DNA from: Actinomadura craniellae
GTDB lineage: Bacteria > Actinomycetota > Actinomycetes > Streptosporangiales > Streptosporangiaceae
NCBI RefSeq assembly: GCF_003289645.1
Contig: NZ_QLYX01000016.1
Span: 145,550-209,549, forward strand
Direction of reading: 5' to 3'
Length of the DNA: 64,000 nucleotides
The notes beneath the pieces were generated by a model. The model saw only the letters and a list, made by a program, of their open reading frames with translations. It made no database searches and was not told the DNA's origin. Positions 35,540-45,585 of this stretch are shown one piece after another; position 1 is the stretch's first letter, and each line of letters starts with the position of its first letter. Position numbers and translations under genes: made by a program.

Positions 35540-38500
35540 GCCTCGGGAAGCGCGACGATGGGTTTCGCCCATGATCGACCCTCGGTGTTCTTGAGGATCA
35601 GGTATTCCGCGTCCACGTGGGGTTCGATCGCGCTGTGCTTGTCGTTGGGGGCGCCGATGACGAGTTGGAAGCCCAGCCCGCGCCAGGCGCCGATAGCTCG
35701 GCCGGTGAAGTGCGCGTCCGCCTTGATCAGCGCCTCGTCGAGGAAGACGGGGGCGTAGCGGGGGCGTTCGGCGCCCGCGTCGCCCAGCTGGTAGCGCAGC
35801 GCGGCGCCGACGATGAACGCGACCAGTTCCTGGGACTCGCCGCCGGACTTCTCCCCGATGTGGTCGTAGACCGCGACATGCTCGCCGGCGAGGTCGCGTT
35901 TCTCCGCGCTGATCCGGACGTGGTTGCGCACGTCGACCAGGTCGGCGAAGTCGGGAGCGGTGCGGCGGATGCGGTCGATCACCCTGGCCATCCGGTGGTA
36001 GGCGCGTTCCCGGTCGGCGTCCGTGGCCGCCCTGTCGATGGCGGCACGCACGTCGCGCAGCTCCTTGCGGAACCGGGCGCGCACCGCGGAGTGGCTTTCC
36101 TGCGGGTCGATGCGCAGCCGGTGGCCGTCGTCGGCGAACGGCAGTTCGGCGAGGATGCGGTTGACCGGGTCGATCCGGTCGCGGATCTCCCGGACGGCGG
36201 CGGCGAGCTCACTGTCCAGGCTGGTCAGGTCGTTGCCGGAGAGTTTGAGCAGGCTGTCGCGCCACTCGGTTTCCAGCTCGTGCAAGCCGCTGGTCTCCAG
36301 GTCGGTGAGCAGGCGGTCGAAGTCGCGGTAGGAGGCGTCCGGTTCGGTGCCGAGGTTCGGGTTCGGCCAGCGCTCGACGAACGTCGAGAACGTCTCGTGC
36401 AGCGCCTTCCGTGATCGGCTGATCTCCTCCTCCGCCGACTTCCGGTCGTCGCGCATCCGTTCGACGCCGCGCCGGTGCGCGGCGTCGAACTCCGCCAGCG
36501 CCGTCGCGGGGTCGGCGCCGCCGGGGGCGGCGCCGAACAGCCCGGCGAGGTACTCGCGGTGGTCCGGGCTCACCTCGGTGCCGGTCGCCGCGGCGGTGTC
36601 GAGTGCCCGCTGGGCGCCGTCCACCTCGTCGACGACCGATTCCCAGTCCTGGCCGAGCCGCTCCACCTGCTGCTTCTGCCCGCCGACACGCTCGGTGAGC
36701 TTCCTGATCTGCTCCTTGAGCTCCTCCGACTCCTCCTGCAGCCGGTCGATCTCGGGGTTGCCCGCGCGGACCTCGGTGATGACCTGCTCCCAGCGGTCCC
36801 GGTCGGCGGTGACCGACTCGACGTCCACCTGGTCCCAGGACAGTTCGGTCACGGTCTGGTAGGCGGTGCGTCTCTCCTCGAACGAGTTGAGGGCCTGCTC
36901 CGCCTCCGTCGCCCGTGCGACGGCGTCATCATGCCGTTTCCGGGCGTGGCCGATCCGGGTGTCGAGGTCGGCGAGCAGCCTGGTGTTGGTGAATCCCAGC
37001 AGGTTGGCCCGGCCGTGACCGCCGTGCGCGCCCCGGCCGCGTTGCGACGTCTGGCCGGTGATGGTGAGCGCCTTGGGGTACTGCACCAGCAGTCCGGGCG
37101 TCTCGACGCAGACGAAATCGAACCCGCGGGCGAGTTCGCTCTTGAGCCAGGCGGTGAACGGCGACGGCCGGTAGTCGAGCCGGCCGGGGAGCGTCTTGTC
37201 GTTCAGCCCGACCTCGTCGCGCATACCGGTGCGGACGCCTTCGAACTGGATGCGCCGGGCGACGGGCACCGCGTTGATCGCCTCGCGGAACGCGTTCAGC
37301 CGGCCGATGTCGATCAGCATCCGGGTGGCGAACCCGCCGAGCGCCAGGTTGAACGCCTCCCGCCACGGTTCGAACTCCGTGCGCACCTCGATCAGTTCAC
37401 CGACGAACGGCAGGTCGTCCGGGGTGAGCCCGGCGGCGTCGGCCAGCAGGTCGCGGGCGGCGTGCAGGTCGGTGGGGATGTTGCCGCGGCGGGCCTTGAC
37501 CGCTGTGTGCTCGGCGCGCAGCCCGGCCAGGTCGCTTTCGGCGGCCTTGCTTTTCGCGATCGCCGCGGCGAACTCGTTCTGGGCGGTCCGCCTGGCGTCG
37601 GAGTCGGCCAGCGCCCGGTGCGCCGTGTCGACCAGCGCGGCAAAGTCCTGGCCGGTCGACACGGTGGCGCCGACGGTGCCCAGGACGCGGTCCAGTCGCT
37701 GCCGTGCGCGTTCGACGTCGGCCAGCCGCCGTTCCACGGTGCGGATCTCCCGGAGTGCGGTGTCCAGCCGGTCGCCGCCGGAGGCGCGCAGGGTTTCGAG
37801 GACCGCGTCCCGCTGGGACTCCGCCGCGTCGATCAGCGCGGCCGTCTCCCGTGTCTCCTCCTCGGCCCGGCGGCGCCGTCCGGTCAGGTCCCGCTCGGCC
37901 GCGCGCAGCAGGTCGAGCCGGCGTTCGTACCGCCACAGCGCCGCGGGGGACGCCGGGTCGGTGAACGATCCGGCGTCGTCGATGACCCGCAACCGGGTCA
38001 CCGCGCGGTCGATGGTGTCCCGGTGGTCGCGGATCGGGGTCAGGGCCCGCACCTGCCGGCGGGCGGTGATCATCCGGTCCCGGGTGCTGGACAGCTCGTC
38101 GAACTGCTGTACCACCTCGTCCGCCGTGACCAGGGTGGACGGCTCCTCCAGGACCATCGTCTTGTACAGCGCGTCGACGGTGGTGATCTGCTGGCCGGCC
38201 TGGATCCGGCCGAGCAGCCCGACCGCCTTGTGCCCGTCCCCGGCGGCGCCGATGCCCAGCGTGGTGTGCAGCCGGGCGGTGAAGTCCCGGTCGGTGCCGA
38301 AACAGGTCACGCCCGTCGCGGTGACCGCGGCGTGGGCGAGCCTGCTGCCCGCGGGGCCGTCCAGCTCGCGCAGGTCGTAGGCGTCGTCCCTGGTGGCGCG
38401 GACCACGACGACGTCGTCGAGGGCGCGTGCGGACGACGGCACGTACCAGGCGCGGAGCGCGGTGAACAGCGCGCCGCTCCGGTCGGCCCACGTCATCGCG

Positions 38501-38880
38501 ATCGCCGACCAGGTGTCGCAGCCGTCCCCGCGCAGCACCCGCGATCTCGTCTCACCGCCCGCCCGTGACTCGTCGAGTTTCCCGCGCGCGTAGGAGAGGA
38601 TGTTGCGCTGGTCCTTGCCCCGGGGCCGGCCGACCACCCCGCCGTTGGACGCCCCGTTGAACGGTGTGGTGTGCGGCATCAGCAGCGCGATGTAGGAATC
38701 CATCAGCGTCGACTTGCCCGACCCGGAACCACCGCTGAACAGGGTCGCGCCGGGAGCGAACCGGATGCGGTGGTACCCGTCGTAGCCGCCCCAGTTGACC
38801 AGCTGCAGGTCCCGCGCCACCCACTGCTGCCCCCGCGATGCCGCCGGGATCAACCCGAACAGGGTGTCGATCATGCTCAT
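35536..38880 (-). CDS. jetC: Wadjet type I SMC-like ATPase JetC
   Basis: A 1114-aa MukB-like SMC protein of COG4913 type. Walker A is GGSGSGKST (50-58). The middle consists of two long charged coiled-coil arms around a central hinge-like globular part (about 520-640). The C-terminal head carries the signature [15 protein letters not shown] and Walker [16 protein letters not shown]. As a dimer with JetA and JetB it forms the loop-extruding motor of the defence complex. The first ATG (38880) overlaps the jetB stop; the frame is intact and all ATPase motifs are present, so the system should be functional. Confidence 0.93.
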   Translation of the reverse strand: MSMIDTLFGLIPAASRGQQWVARDLQLVNWGGYDGYHRIRFAPGATLFSGGSGSGKSTLMDSYIALLMPHTTPFNGASNGGVVGRPRGKDQRNILSYARGKLDESRAGGETRSRVLRGDGCDTWSAIAMTWADRSGALFTALRAWYVPSSARALDDVVVVRATRDDAYDLRELDGPAGSRLAHAAVTATGVTCFGTDRDFTARLHTTLGIGAAGDGHKAVGLLGRIQAGQQITTVDALYKTMVLEEPSTLVTADEVVQQFDELSSTRDRMITARRQVRALTPIRDHRDTIDRAVTRLRVIDDAGSFTDPASPAALWRYERRLDLLRAAERDLTGRRRRAEEETRETAALIDAAESQRDAVLETLRASGGDRLDTALREIRTVERRLADVERARQRLDRVLGTVGATVSTGQDFAALVDTAHRALADSDARRTAQNEFAAAIAKSKAAESDLAGLRAEHTAVKARRGNIPTDLHAARDLLADAAGLTPDDLPFVGELIEVRTEFEPWREAFNLALGGFATRMLIDIGRLNAFREAINAVPVARRIQFEGVRTGMRDEVGLNDKTLPGRLDYRPSPFTAWLKSELARGFDFVCVETPGLLVQYPKALTITGQTSQRGRGAHGGHGRANLLGFTNTRLLADLDTRIGHARKRHDDAVARATEAEQALNSFEERRTAYQTVTELSWDQVDVESVTADRDRWEQVITEVRAGNPEIDRLQEESEELKEQIRKLTERVGGQKQQVERLGQDWESVVDEVDGAQRALDTAAATGTEVSPDHREYLAGLFGAAPGGADPATALAEFDAAHRRGVERMRDDRKSAEEEISRSRKALHETFSTFVERWPNPNLGTEPDASYRDFDRLLTDLETSGLHELETEWRDSLLKLSGNDLTSLDSELAAAVREIRDRIDPVNRILAELPFADDGHRLRIDPQESHSAVRARFRKELRDVRAAIDRAATDADRERAYHRMARVIDRIRRTAPDFADLVDVRNHVRISAEKRDLAGEHVAVYDHIGEKSGGESQELVAFIVGAALRYQLGDAGAERPRYAPVFLDEALIKADAHFTGRAIGAWRGLGFQLVIGAPNDKHSAIEPHVDAEYLILKNTEGRSWAKPIVALPEA

Positions 38881-39539
38881 GGCGCGACCTCGTTCTGTTC
38901 CCGCAGCCACTGGTTCAGTTCGGTGAGCTTCTCGGTGCTCAGCACGACCTCGACCAGCGGCGTGATCCGGTACCGGCCCGCGGACTCCTCCGCGAGCAGG
39001 CCCTCGGTGACCAGTCGTTGCACCGCGTTGCGGATCTCGCGCTGGCCGCGGGCGAGGTTGTGATCGTCCGGGTCGAAATAGGTCAGCACGGTCTGTTCCA
39101 GCTCTTCGATGTCGACCCGCGCGGACGTCTCGCCGGTACCGCGTTCCCGCTGGAAGACGGTCCGCAGGTGGACCAGCACCAGGGTCTCGGCCCGGTTGTA
39201 GGGGTCGTCCTTCAGCAGGATCGGGACGTCCAGTTCCGCCGAGCGCACCTGCTGCTTGTAGGCGATGCCCCGGTCGTGGTCGACCACGAGCCGGACGAAC
39301 AGGTCGTGCAACCGTGACTCGATGAGCTGCTGGTTCTCCAGCAGCGTGCGCCACTGCGCCGGGTTCTTCTCGGCCAGCAGGAACCTTCGTTGCAGCAGCC
39401 GGACCAGCACCCGCCGCACATCCACGTCCAGCGTGCCCTGGTCACCGGCGAACAGTTCGGTCGGGTCGTCCTCCATCGGGACCGGCTCGATGAAGCCGGC
39501 CGCCGCGCTGGCCGACCAGCCGTCGTCCGGTTCACTCAT
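38877..39539 (-). CDS. jetB: Wadjet type I subunit JetB (DUF4194)
   Basis: A 220-aa MukE/kite-like protein of the DUF4194 family: [52 protein letters not shown], then [15 protein letters not shown] and [26 protein letters not shown]. It forms a winged-helix dimer that bridges JetA and the SMC heads. It overlaps jetA by eight bases and jetC by four, confirming a single operon. Confidence 0.92.
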   Translation of the reverse strand: MSEPDDGWSASAAAGFIEPVPMEDDPTELFAGDQGTLDVDVRRVLVRLLQRRFLLAEKNPAQWRTLLENQQLIESRLHDLFVRLVVDHDRGIAYKQQVRSAELDVPILLKDDPYNRAETLVLVHLRTVFQRERGTGETSARVDIEELEQTVLTYFDPDDHNLARGQREIRNAVQRLVTEGLLAEESAGRYRITPLVEVVLSTEKLTELNQWLREQNEVAP

Positions 39540-41046
39540 CGTCGTTTCCCGGTCCCTCGTCCGCGGCGCGCGTCGCCGCCGGGTTCGCCGCCAGCACGCC
39601 GCCGAACGCGAGCCGTCGCCGGGTCCGGTCCGGCCGGACCGTGTCGACCACCGCGACCTCGGCCGTGTCCGTCATTCCGAAGTCGTGCGCGATCTCCAGC
39701 AGGCCGAGCAGGTCCACCGGCCGCCGTAGCCGCTCGGCCGCCGCGCGGAACGCGGCCGCGACGTCGGCGCCGTCCGCGTCGCCCGCGAACGCCGCCAGAT
39801 GCGCGCGCAGCTCGGCGTACTGCGGGCCGCCCCAGGCCCGGGTGTCCGCGGCCGGCACGTCCTCCGCCGCGTCCCATTCCCGCAGCGGCGTGGGCGGCTG
39901 GGGCGGCCGGAGGTCACTCGTCGTCTGCCGCAGCTGGCCGACGTCGGCCACCGGCAGGCGGCGCAGCGGGGCGACCGTCGTGTTGCGGCGCGAGCCGGGC
40001 ACCCAGGTGTGGAACCCGGACATCACGTCCCGCAGCAGCTCGTCCACCTGGCGGTCCCGCATCGGGTCATGGTTGCGCACCTGGGTGGTGATGACGTGCG
40101 ACGCCTGCCGTTGCGCGGCCAGCACCTCCTTGACGCCCTGCTCGATCCGGCGGGCGATCTCGGCGAGCTCCCGCCGCTGGGGTTCCGGCATCAGGTCGGT
40201 GAACCCGTGCCGCAGCACGGTGCGCAGCAGGTTCCACAGATCGTCGATCCGTGCCGGGTCACCGATCAGGCGCAGCGCCCCGGCGAACGCGCGGCCCTCC
40301 GGGGTCGCGTCCATGATCTGCCGGCCGCGCTCCAGGTACTCGCGCAGCACCTCCCCGGTCGGCCGCACATCCTGCCGCAGGTCGGCGACGACGTCCCGCT
40401 GCATGGCTTTGATCGACTCGGCGACGCGGGCGAAGTCGGCGGGCAGCTCCCGGGCCAGGTGCAGCACGTTCTCCGCCGCCTCGAGCAACTGGTCGTCGTC
40501 GACGGCGTCGACGGCGCCGCCCCGTTCGAGCCGGTCGAGTTCCCGCCGGCGCTGGTCGATCTCCGTCTGGAGGCGCGCCATCCGGGCCATCACGTCCGGG
40601 TCCGCGTCCTGCGCGAGCCGCTCGACCGCCTCCAGCAACGTCCGGACCCGGGACTCCGACACCCTGGTCCGCGCCCCGCCTACCCGGCCGGCCACCTCGA
40701 GCGCACCGACCCCATGTGCGGACAGCCGGTACACCTCGACGTCGTCGGAGACCTGCCGCACCAGCCAGCCCGCGTGCACCCACTGCCGGCACAGGTCACG
40801 GGCGTTCCCCGAAGGCAGCGGCTGGTCTCCCTCGTCGCCGTAGCCCGCGGCCCGCAACTGGTCGAGGGCGTCGGCGATCTCCGCATGGGCGTCCGCGACC
40901 GCCACCGTCGACCGCTCCGGCGTGAACGTCATCGCCAGCACGGTCACCACGAACGGCGCATAGGTCCGGTGGAGCAGATCGAGCATCGGGTTCTGGAACG
41001 CCCGCAGCGCACCCTGGTACGCACCCTCCACACCTCGTGTAACCAT
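39532..41046 (-). CDS. jetA: Wadjet type I kleisin subunit JetA (DUF3375)
   Basis: A 504-aa DUF3375 protein, the MukF-like kleisin. Visible features are [20 protein letters not shown] at the N-terminus, a winged-helix-like region around [26 protein letters not shown], a long helical middle ([23 protein letters not shown]), and the basic C-terminal winged helix near [15 protein letters not shown]. It is first in the jetABCD operon. Only 42 bp separate it from the stop of the upstream ATPase-like gene, so the operon promoter is either in that gap or further upstream. Confidence 0.92.
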   Translation of the reverse strand: MVTRGVEGAYQGALRAFQNPMLDLLHRTYAPFVVTVLAMTFTPERSTVAVADAHAEIADALDQLRAAGYGDEGDQPLPSGNARDLCRQWVHAGWLVRQVSDDVEVYRLSAHGVGALEVAGRVGGARTRVSESRVRTLLEAVERLAQDADPDVMARMARLQTEIDQRRRELDRLERGGAVDAVDDDQLLEAAENVLHLARELPADFARVAESIKAMQRDVVADLRQDVRPTGEVLREYLERGRQIMDATPEGRAFAGALRLIGDPARIDDLWNLLRTVLRHGFTDLMPEPQRRELAEIARRIEQGVKEVLAAQRQASHVITTQVRNHDPMRDRQVDELLRDVMSGFHTWVPGSRRNTTVAPLRRLPVADVGQLRQTTSDLRPPQPPTPLREWDAAEDVPAADTRAWGGPQYAELRAHLAAFAGDADGADVAAAFRAAAERLRRPVDLLGLLEIAHDFGMTDTAEVAVVDTVRPDRTRRRLAFGGVLAANPAATRAADEGPGNDDE

Positions 41047-41088
41047 CGCCGACCAGGGTACGACCTGCGGCCCGCCACCGTCGGGCGG

Positions 41089-41871
41089 CTATCCATGGCC
41101 GCGTTCCTGTTCGGCTCTGTGCACCAGGTCTTCGGCCACGTCGTAGAGGTCGATGACGGGACGGCGGACGCGGGTGCCGTCCCGGCCGGGGAAGGAGAGA
41201 TGCCCTGGCTCGACCCACACGTTGGTCTCCGCACCGGCACGCAGCGGGACGCTCAGCAGCGAGACGCCTTCGCCGGGCCGGTGGGCGATCCGCCGGACGC
41301 CGCGGGCGGTCAGGGCGTCGGCCAGGTGCCGGGCGATGCGGGCGGGCTGGGCGGTCGTCCGGGCGTCGGGCCATGGGCCGGGGAGGGGGAAGGCGCTCCA
41401 GACCGCCTTGCCCGGGACGCCACCGGCCACCACGCTGGATCGCGACGGGTGCGCGCCCCAGGCGGCGGCGAGCGCGCCGACGATGCCGAGGCCCTTGCCG
41501 TGCTCGTCGAGCAGGTTCCGGGGGGTGGTGTCCGGCCAGGAGGCGGTGCAGGTGTCGAACACCGACACCACCAGTTGCGGCGCCGGGGTCGCCCGGGCCC
41601 ACACCCACAGCTCGGGCGGGACCACCGGAACGTGCGGGACGGCCCGCAGCCCGTGGTTCAGCGCGTTGGTGGCCAGCTCGCTGACGGCCAAAGTCGCGTC
41701 ACCGGCCGTCTCACGGTCCACGCCCAGCGCCGCCAGGGCGAGGCCGAGCAGCGAGCGGGCGGCCGACGCGCACCTGGCGTCGCCGGGGAGCCGCCACGCG
41801 CACATACCGCCCTTCGCTATACCGGCGGCATAACGCTTGATGATTTGTCCAGATTGCGCCTTCTGTGCCAT
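41089..41871 (-). CDS. Anti-sigma-factor-like ATP-binding protein (HATPase_c)
   Basis: A 260-aa protein with a Bergerat ATP fold in its first half: RSLLGLALAALGVDRETAGDATLAVSELATNALNHGL carries the N-box Glu/Asn, VVSVFDTCTASWPD the G1-like Asp, and DEHGKGLGIVGALAAAWG the glycine-rich lid. The second half is specific to this actinomycete subgroup. It is related to SpoIIAB/RsbW and is divergent from the XRE gene 117 bp away. Such ATPase, XRE/DUF5753 and DUF397 sets recur in actinomycetes and are linked to developmental control. Confidence 0.85.
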   Translation of the reverse strand: MAQKAQSGQIIKRYAAGIAKGGMCAWRLPGDARCASAARSLLGLALAALGVDRETAGDATLAVSELATNALNHGLRAVPHVPVVPPELWVWARATPAPQLVVSVFDTCTASWPDTTPRNLLDEHGKGLGIVGALAAAWGAHPSRSSVVAGGVPGKAVWSAFPLPGPWPDARTTAQPARIARHLADALTARGVRRIAHRPGEGVSLLSVPLRAGAETNVWVEPGHLSFPGRDGTRVRRPVIDLYDVAEDLVHRAEQERGHG

Positions 41872-41988
41872 TCGAAATACTCCCGCAGGTCACAGGTCCC
41901 TTTCTTCGCATCACAGGGTGCGCTGCTTTGCCTACTCTTGTCAGAGTCGCCAGCAACTCCTGCAACTGGGAGAAATTCGGAGGACATG

Positions 41989-42804
41989 ATGAGCAGCAGG
42001 CCATCACCGGACCCGAAGTCTTCAATGTGGGCGCTCATCGCCTACTACCTGCGCTTCTGCCGGCTGCAACGCAAGCTCACGGGCGACTTGATGGGTGAGA
42101 TCATGGGTTGCTCGAAGTCCACAGTTTCACGGCTGGAAACCGGAATCCTGCGGTTGGACCCGGACCAGGCCATGGCCCTTGACCGGCATTGGGGCACCGG
42201 AGGAATCTTCTCCTTCCTCGTGTGGTATGCCACGCTGGGCCATGACCCGGACTGGTTCAGGCAGTACCTCGATCTAGAGAACCGCGCCGCCGTCATCAAG
42301 GTGTGGGAGGTGGATCTGGTTCCGGGCCTTCTCCAAACTCCCGACTACGCCAGAGCCGGTCTCTCGACAGGCGGCGTGGAGAATGTCGAAGCGGCTCTCG
42401 AAAAGCGCCTGACACGGCAGAAGATCTTGGAACGGGAGCATCCGCCGACGCTGTGGTTCCTGCTGTCGCAAACCCTGCTGGAACTACCGTGCGGGGGAAC
42501 AGAGGTCATGAGGGCGCAGCTCGCCCACATCATTGATCTTTCCTACCGACCCAACATCGGTGTGCGCGTGGTTCCCAAGTCCATCGGACATCATCCTGGG
42601 CTGGACGGAGCGTTCATGATGATGACTCTCGCCGAACCGCACGCAGAAGTGGCCTACGTCGAAGCCCCGGGCGGAGGTCGGCTTGTCTCGAATGTCACCG
42701 AGGTAGCCTCTTACGCACTACGTTACGACCAGATCGGGCAGCATGCGCTGCCAGAGGGTCTCTCACGAGACCTGATCAAGCAGATCATGGAGAACATGCA
42801 GTGA
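41989..42804 (+). CDS. XRE family regulator with DUF5753 (WhiJ-like)
   Basis: A 271-aa protein with an N-terminal HTH (LRFCRLQRKLTGDLMGEIMGCSKSTVSRLETGILRL) and a C-terminal DUF5753 ligand or partner domain (VWEVDLVPGLLQTPDYARA, RQKILEREHPPTLWFLLSQTLLE, VRVVPKSIGHHPGLDGAFMMM). Two ATGs are adjacent. 41989 is chosen because GGAGG at 41979-41983 is then five bases away. Its stop overlaps the GTG of the downstream DUF397 gene. By the WhiJ precedent it should be a DNA-binding repressor whose action is modified by the DUF397 partners. Confidence 0.9.
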   Translation: MSSRPSPDPKSSMWALIAYYLRFCRLQRKLTGDLMGEIMGCSKSTVSRLETGILRLDPDQAMALDRHWGTGGIFSFLVWYATLGHDPDWFRQYLDLENRAAVIKVWEVDLVPGLLQTPDYARAGLSTGGVENVEAALEKRLTRQKILEREHPPTLWFLLSQTLLELPCGGTEVMRAQLAHIIDLSYRPNIGVRVVPKSIGHHPGLDGAFMMMTLAEPHAEVAYVEAPGGGRLVSNVTEVASYALRYDQIGQHALPEGLSRDLIKQIMENMQ

Positions 42805-42989
42805 TCCCCGTGTGGCGCAAGAGCAGGAGAAGCACCAACCAGGGTGGCGCATGTGTCGAAGTCGCCAAGCTTGCCGCAACCATCGGCGTACGCGACAGCA
42901 AGCGCCCGAATGATGGACACCTCACGCTCTCCCCCGAGCAATTCGCCGCCCTTAGCCAGCGCATCAAAGACAACATTCTCGACCTTTAG
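42801..42989 (+). CDS. DUF397 protein, copy 1
   Basis: A 62-aa protein with the DUF397 signature WRKSRRST...CVEVAKL, GVRDSKRPNDGHLTLSPEQFAAL. The GTG start overlaps the XRE stop, so the two are translationally coupled. DUF397 proteins are small partners of XRE/DUF5753 regulators in actinomycetes. Confidence 0.9.
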   Translation: MIPVWRKSRRSTNQGGACVEVAKLAATIGVRDSKRPNDGHLTLSPEQFAALSQRIKDNILDL

Positions 42990-43007
42990 CTGGATAGAGG
43001 ACATAAC

Positions 43008-43202
43008 GTGACTTCCCAGGCATGGCGTAAGAGCAGTCACTCCACCGATGGAACCCATGCCCAGTGTGTAGAGGTCGCCCAGTTCGCAGGCATGGTTGGT
43101 GTACGTGACAGCAAGCGCCCGGATGACGGACATCTCATGCTCTCCCACGAGCGATTCGCCGCCCTCATCCAGCGCATCAAGGACAACGCTCTCAACTTGT
43201 AG
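43008..43202 (+). CDS. DUF397 protein, copy 2 (tandem duplicate)
   Basis: A 64-aa protein clearly paralogous to copy 1 (WRKSSHST, CVEVAQF, GVRDSKRPDDGHLMLSHERFAAL), 18 bp downstream with GTG start. Its last 11 bases overlap the convergent glycosyltransferase gene. The tandem pair suggests recent duplication or two partners for one XRE regulator. Confidence 0.9.
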   Translation: MTSQAWRKSSHSTDGTHAQCVEVAQFAGMVGVRDSKRPDDGHLMLSHERFAALIQRIKDNALNL

Positions 43203-44382
43203 CCGGTTTGGTCTCGTGGAGTTCCAGGATGGCTCGGGCGGCGCAGCCGGGGCCGTCGGTGGCCAGGTAGAGGTCGCGGATGCGGGCGGCCGCCTGCCGG
43301 TGGGTGGTGCTGGAGAGCAGTTCCTTCGCCAGGGCCGGGAGGTCGGGTAGGGCGTCGGGGGCGAGGGCGTACCCAGCGTTCGCTCTTTCGGCGGCGGCGG
43401 CGTTGAGGGCCTGCTCGGGCTGGAGCGGGATGGCGATCAGCGGTGTGCCGGAGGCCAGGGCCGTCTGGACGCTGCCCTGCCCTCCCGTCGTCACCGCCAT
43501 GGCGGCGCGCGGCATGAGCCGGTGGCTGGGCAGGACTCCCCCGACGAGCACCCGGGCCGAGTTCAGGTCGGCGAGGTCGTGCACGGTCGCCGCGACCAGG
43601 ACGCGCAGGCCGTCCACGGTCAGCAGCGCCTCGACGACCGCGCGGACCAGGTCGGGGCCGGTGCTGGTGAGCGCGACGTAGGCGACGGGCCCCGGCGCGT
43701 CCAGGAAAGCGTCCACCTCGGGTGGGGTGGGCAGGTCGAGGTGGGCGAAGAGCGGGCCGGTGTAGCGCAGCCGCGTGCCGGGCCGGTACCGGGGGTCGGC
43801 GCCGGGCGACCAGGCTTCCATGACCTCGGCCGGGACGCCCGCCACCTCGGGGATCTCGGGCACCAGGGTCAGGTCTCCCATGAGCAGCGCGGCGAGGCTC
43901 GGGACCGGTTCGACGCCCAGGGAGTCGGCGACCCGGTTGAAGCCGTCGCAGTGGATTTGCAGGTCGGCCGGGTATTCGCCGGTCACGGGCGGGACGAAGA
44001 TGCCCGCGTGCTCGGTGACCAGCCGGACCCCGGCCAGCCGGGTGGAGAGCAGCGCCGTCAGCGTGAACCCGGTGACGGCCACCCGCACCTCGTGGGTCCG
44101 GAAGTACTCGGCCTCGGCCAGGACGTGCGCGCGCAGCTCCTCGTCGGAGTACATCGACTGGTCCCAGGCGCCGAGCCCGACGCCGTCCCGGACGAACCGG
44201 GCGCATCGTGCGGCGTCCATGCGTGGCGGGATGATGTCGTGGGGAACGTCGATGAGGTTCTGGTGGGTACCGCCATGGGTGGCGAGCCGGACGGGAGCTC
44301 CCATGGCGTCCAGGGCGCGGTGGATCTCCAGCATGCGGGAGGTTTCGGAGAGGTACGCGAGGTTGGGCAGTAGGACGATCAT
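43192..44382 (-). CDS. GT1 family (MGT/UGT-type) glycosyltransferase
   Basis: A 396-aa GT-B enzyme transferring a sugar from a nucleotide donor to a small acceptor. The N-domain starts LPNLAYLSETSRMLEIHRAL. The C-domain donor motif is GVLPSHRLMPRAAMAVTTGGQGSVQTALASGTPLIAIPLQPEQALNA (about 290-335), matching the UGT/macrolide-GT signature although the usual HGG is TTGG. ATG 44382 lies inside a palindrome shared with the divergent MarR gene, and a -10-like TATATT ends seven bases upstream, so the transcript is probably leaderless. A drug-inactivating or tailoring role is possible; no acceptor can be named. Confidence 0.88.
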   Translation of the reverse strand: MIVLLPNLAYLSETSRMLEIHRALDAMGAPVRLATHGGTHQNLIDVPHDIIPPRMDAARCARFVRDGVGLGAWDQSMYSDEELRAHVLAEAEYFRTHEVRVAVTGFTLTALLSTRLAGVRLVTEHAGIFVPPVTGEYPADLQIHCDGFNRVADSLGVEPVPSLAALLMGDLTLVPEIPEVAGVPAEVMEAWSPGADPRYRPGTRLRYTGPLFAHLDLPTPPEVDAFLDAPGPVAYVALTSTGPDLVRAVVEALLTVDGLRVLVAATVHDLADLNSARVLVGGVLPSHRLMPRAAMAVTTGGQGSVQTALASGTPLIAIPLQPEQALNAAAAERANAGYALAPDALPDLPALAKELLSSTTHRQAAARIRDLYLATDGPGCAARAILELHETKPATS

Positions 44383-44394
44383 ATTAGGTAATAT
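44381..44394. promoter_or_regulatory. MarR operator and overlapping divergent leaderless promoters
   Basis: The perfect palindrome ATATTA-GG-TAATAT occupies most of the 19-bp gap between the glycosyltransferase and MarR starts. It contains TAATAT (44389-44394) exactly seven bases before the MarR ATG and, on the other strand, TATATT (44395-44390) seven bases before the glycosyltransferase ATG. Both match -10 boxes of leaderless actinomycete genes, so one bound MarR dimer would block both. Confidence 0.65.
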
Positions 44395-44401
44395 ATTGCA
44401 C

Positions 44402-44854
44402 ATGTCTGATGAACAGAAGACCCAGAACGCCGTCGAGGCGTTCCAGGCCGTACTCGGCCTCGCGCTGCGGCTCCGCAACCGGATGGACGAAAGGCTCCGC
44501 CCGGACGGCCTGACCACCCAGCAGGCCGCGCTCCTGACAGCGGTGGAACACCTCGGAGAGCCCTCGCTCACCCAGGCCGCCGCGTTCCTGGGGTCCACGC
44601 ACCAGAACGTCGCCCAGCTCGTCGCCTCACTCGAGCGCAAGGGAATGCTCACCACCCACCCGGACCCGGCGGACCGCCGCCGCCGCATCCTGCGCGCCAC
44701 GACCGTCAGCGCCGACTACTGGCGCGCCCGCAACCCCGCCGACCACGCCGCCGTCGCGGACTGGTTCTCGGTCCTGTCCGACGACGAGCTGAGCACCTTC
44801 CGCACCCTGGCCGTCCGCCTCCTCCGCGCCCAGACCGGTCAGATCGAGGAGTAG
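44402..44854 (+). CDS. MarR family transcriptional regulator
   Basis: A 150-aa protein with the winged-helix core RMDERLRPDGLTTQQAALLTAVEHLGEPSLTQAAAFLGSTHQNVAQLVASLERKGMLTTHPDPADRRRRILRAT; the DRR wing is canonical. Dimerisation helices flank it. It is divergent from the glycosyltransferase with an operator between, so it probably represses both in response to a toxic aromatic or antibiotic ligand. Its 3' end overlaps the convergent livF-type gene by 16 bases. Confidence 0.9.
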   Translation: MSDEQKTQNAVEAFQAVLGLALRLRNRMDERLRPDGLTTQQAALLTAVEHLGEPSLTQAAAFLGSTHQNVAQLVASLERKGMLTTHPDPADRRRRILRATTVSADYWRARNPADHAAVADWFSVLSDDELSTFRTLAVRLLRAQTGQIEE

Positions 44855-45585
44855 ATGCTGTCCGCGATGGTCTCGGCGGAGAGGTTCGCGGCCCGGTCCC
44901 GGAGCGTGACCCGACCCCGTTCGAGGACGACCACGTCGTCCGCGATGCCGCCCAGCAGCTCGTCGACGAGCTGCTCGACGAGCAGGATCGCCAGGCCCTC
45001 CCCGCGAAGCCGGTCCAGCAGCTCGAACACCTGGTCGGTGATCACCGGAGCCAGCCCCGAGGACGGCTCGTCGACGAGGAGGACCCGGGGCCGGGCGGCC
45101 AGCGCCGTGGCGATCGCCAGCATCTGCTGCTGGCCGCCGGACAGCGCCCCGGCCCGTTCCCTGCGCCGCTCCCCGAGGACCGGGAAGCGCTCGTACAGCT
45201 CCGCCAGGATCGTGTCGTCCTCGCCCCGCCCGGATCGGCGTCCGCGCAGGCCCACGCGCAGGTTGTCGTGCACGGACAGGTCCCGGAAGACCTGCTTGCC
45301 CTCCTGCACGATCGACATGCCGAGCCGCACGCGTTTCCACGGCGGCAGGCCGGTGACGGCCCGCCCGTCGAGTGCGACGCTGCCCGAGCGCGCCGGCAGG
45401 AGGCCGCAGATCCCGGCGAGCAGCGTCGTCTTGCCGGCTCCGTTCCGGCCGACCAGCGCGGTGATCCTGCCAGGCACCAGTTGCAGCGAGGCTCCCCAGA
45501 CCGCGACGAGGTCGCCGTACGCCACCTGGAGGTCGGCGACGTCGAGGACGGGCTGGCTGTTCGACTCATCCGTCGTCGTCATCAC
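44839..45585 (-). CDS. livF: Branched-chain amino acid-type ABC transporter ATP-binding protein
   Basis: A 248-aa ATPase of the LivF class. Walker A is GRNGAGKTT, the Q-loop region IVQEGKQVFRDLSVHDNL, signature LSGGQQQML, and Walker B RVLLVDEPSSGLAP. The GTG start overlaps the stop of the LivM-LivG fusion. It is last in a four-gene importer operon. The real substrate may be amino acids or aromatic/short-chain acids, as in many Liv-type systems. Confidence 0.92.
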   Translation of the reverse strand: MMTTTDESNSQPVLDVADLQVAYGDLVAVWGASLQLVPGRITALVGRNGAGKTTLLAGICGLLPARSGSVALDGRAVTGLPPWKRVRLGMSIVQEGKQVFRDLSVHDNLRVGLRGRRSGRGEDDTILAELYERFPVLGERRRERAGALSGGQQQMLAIATALAARPRVLLVDEPSSGLAPVITDQVFELLDRLRGEGLAILLVEQLVDELLGGIADDVVVLERGRVTLRDRAANLSAETIADSIYSSI

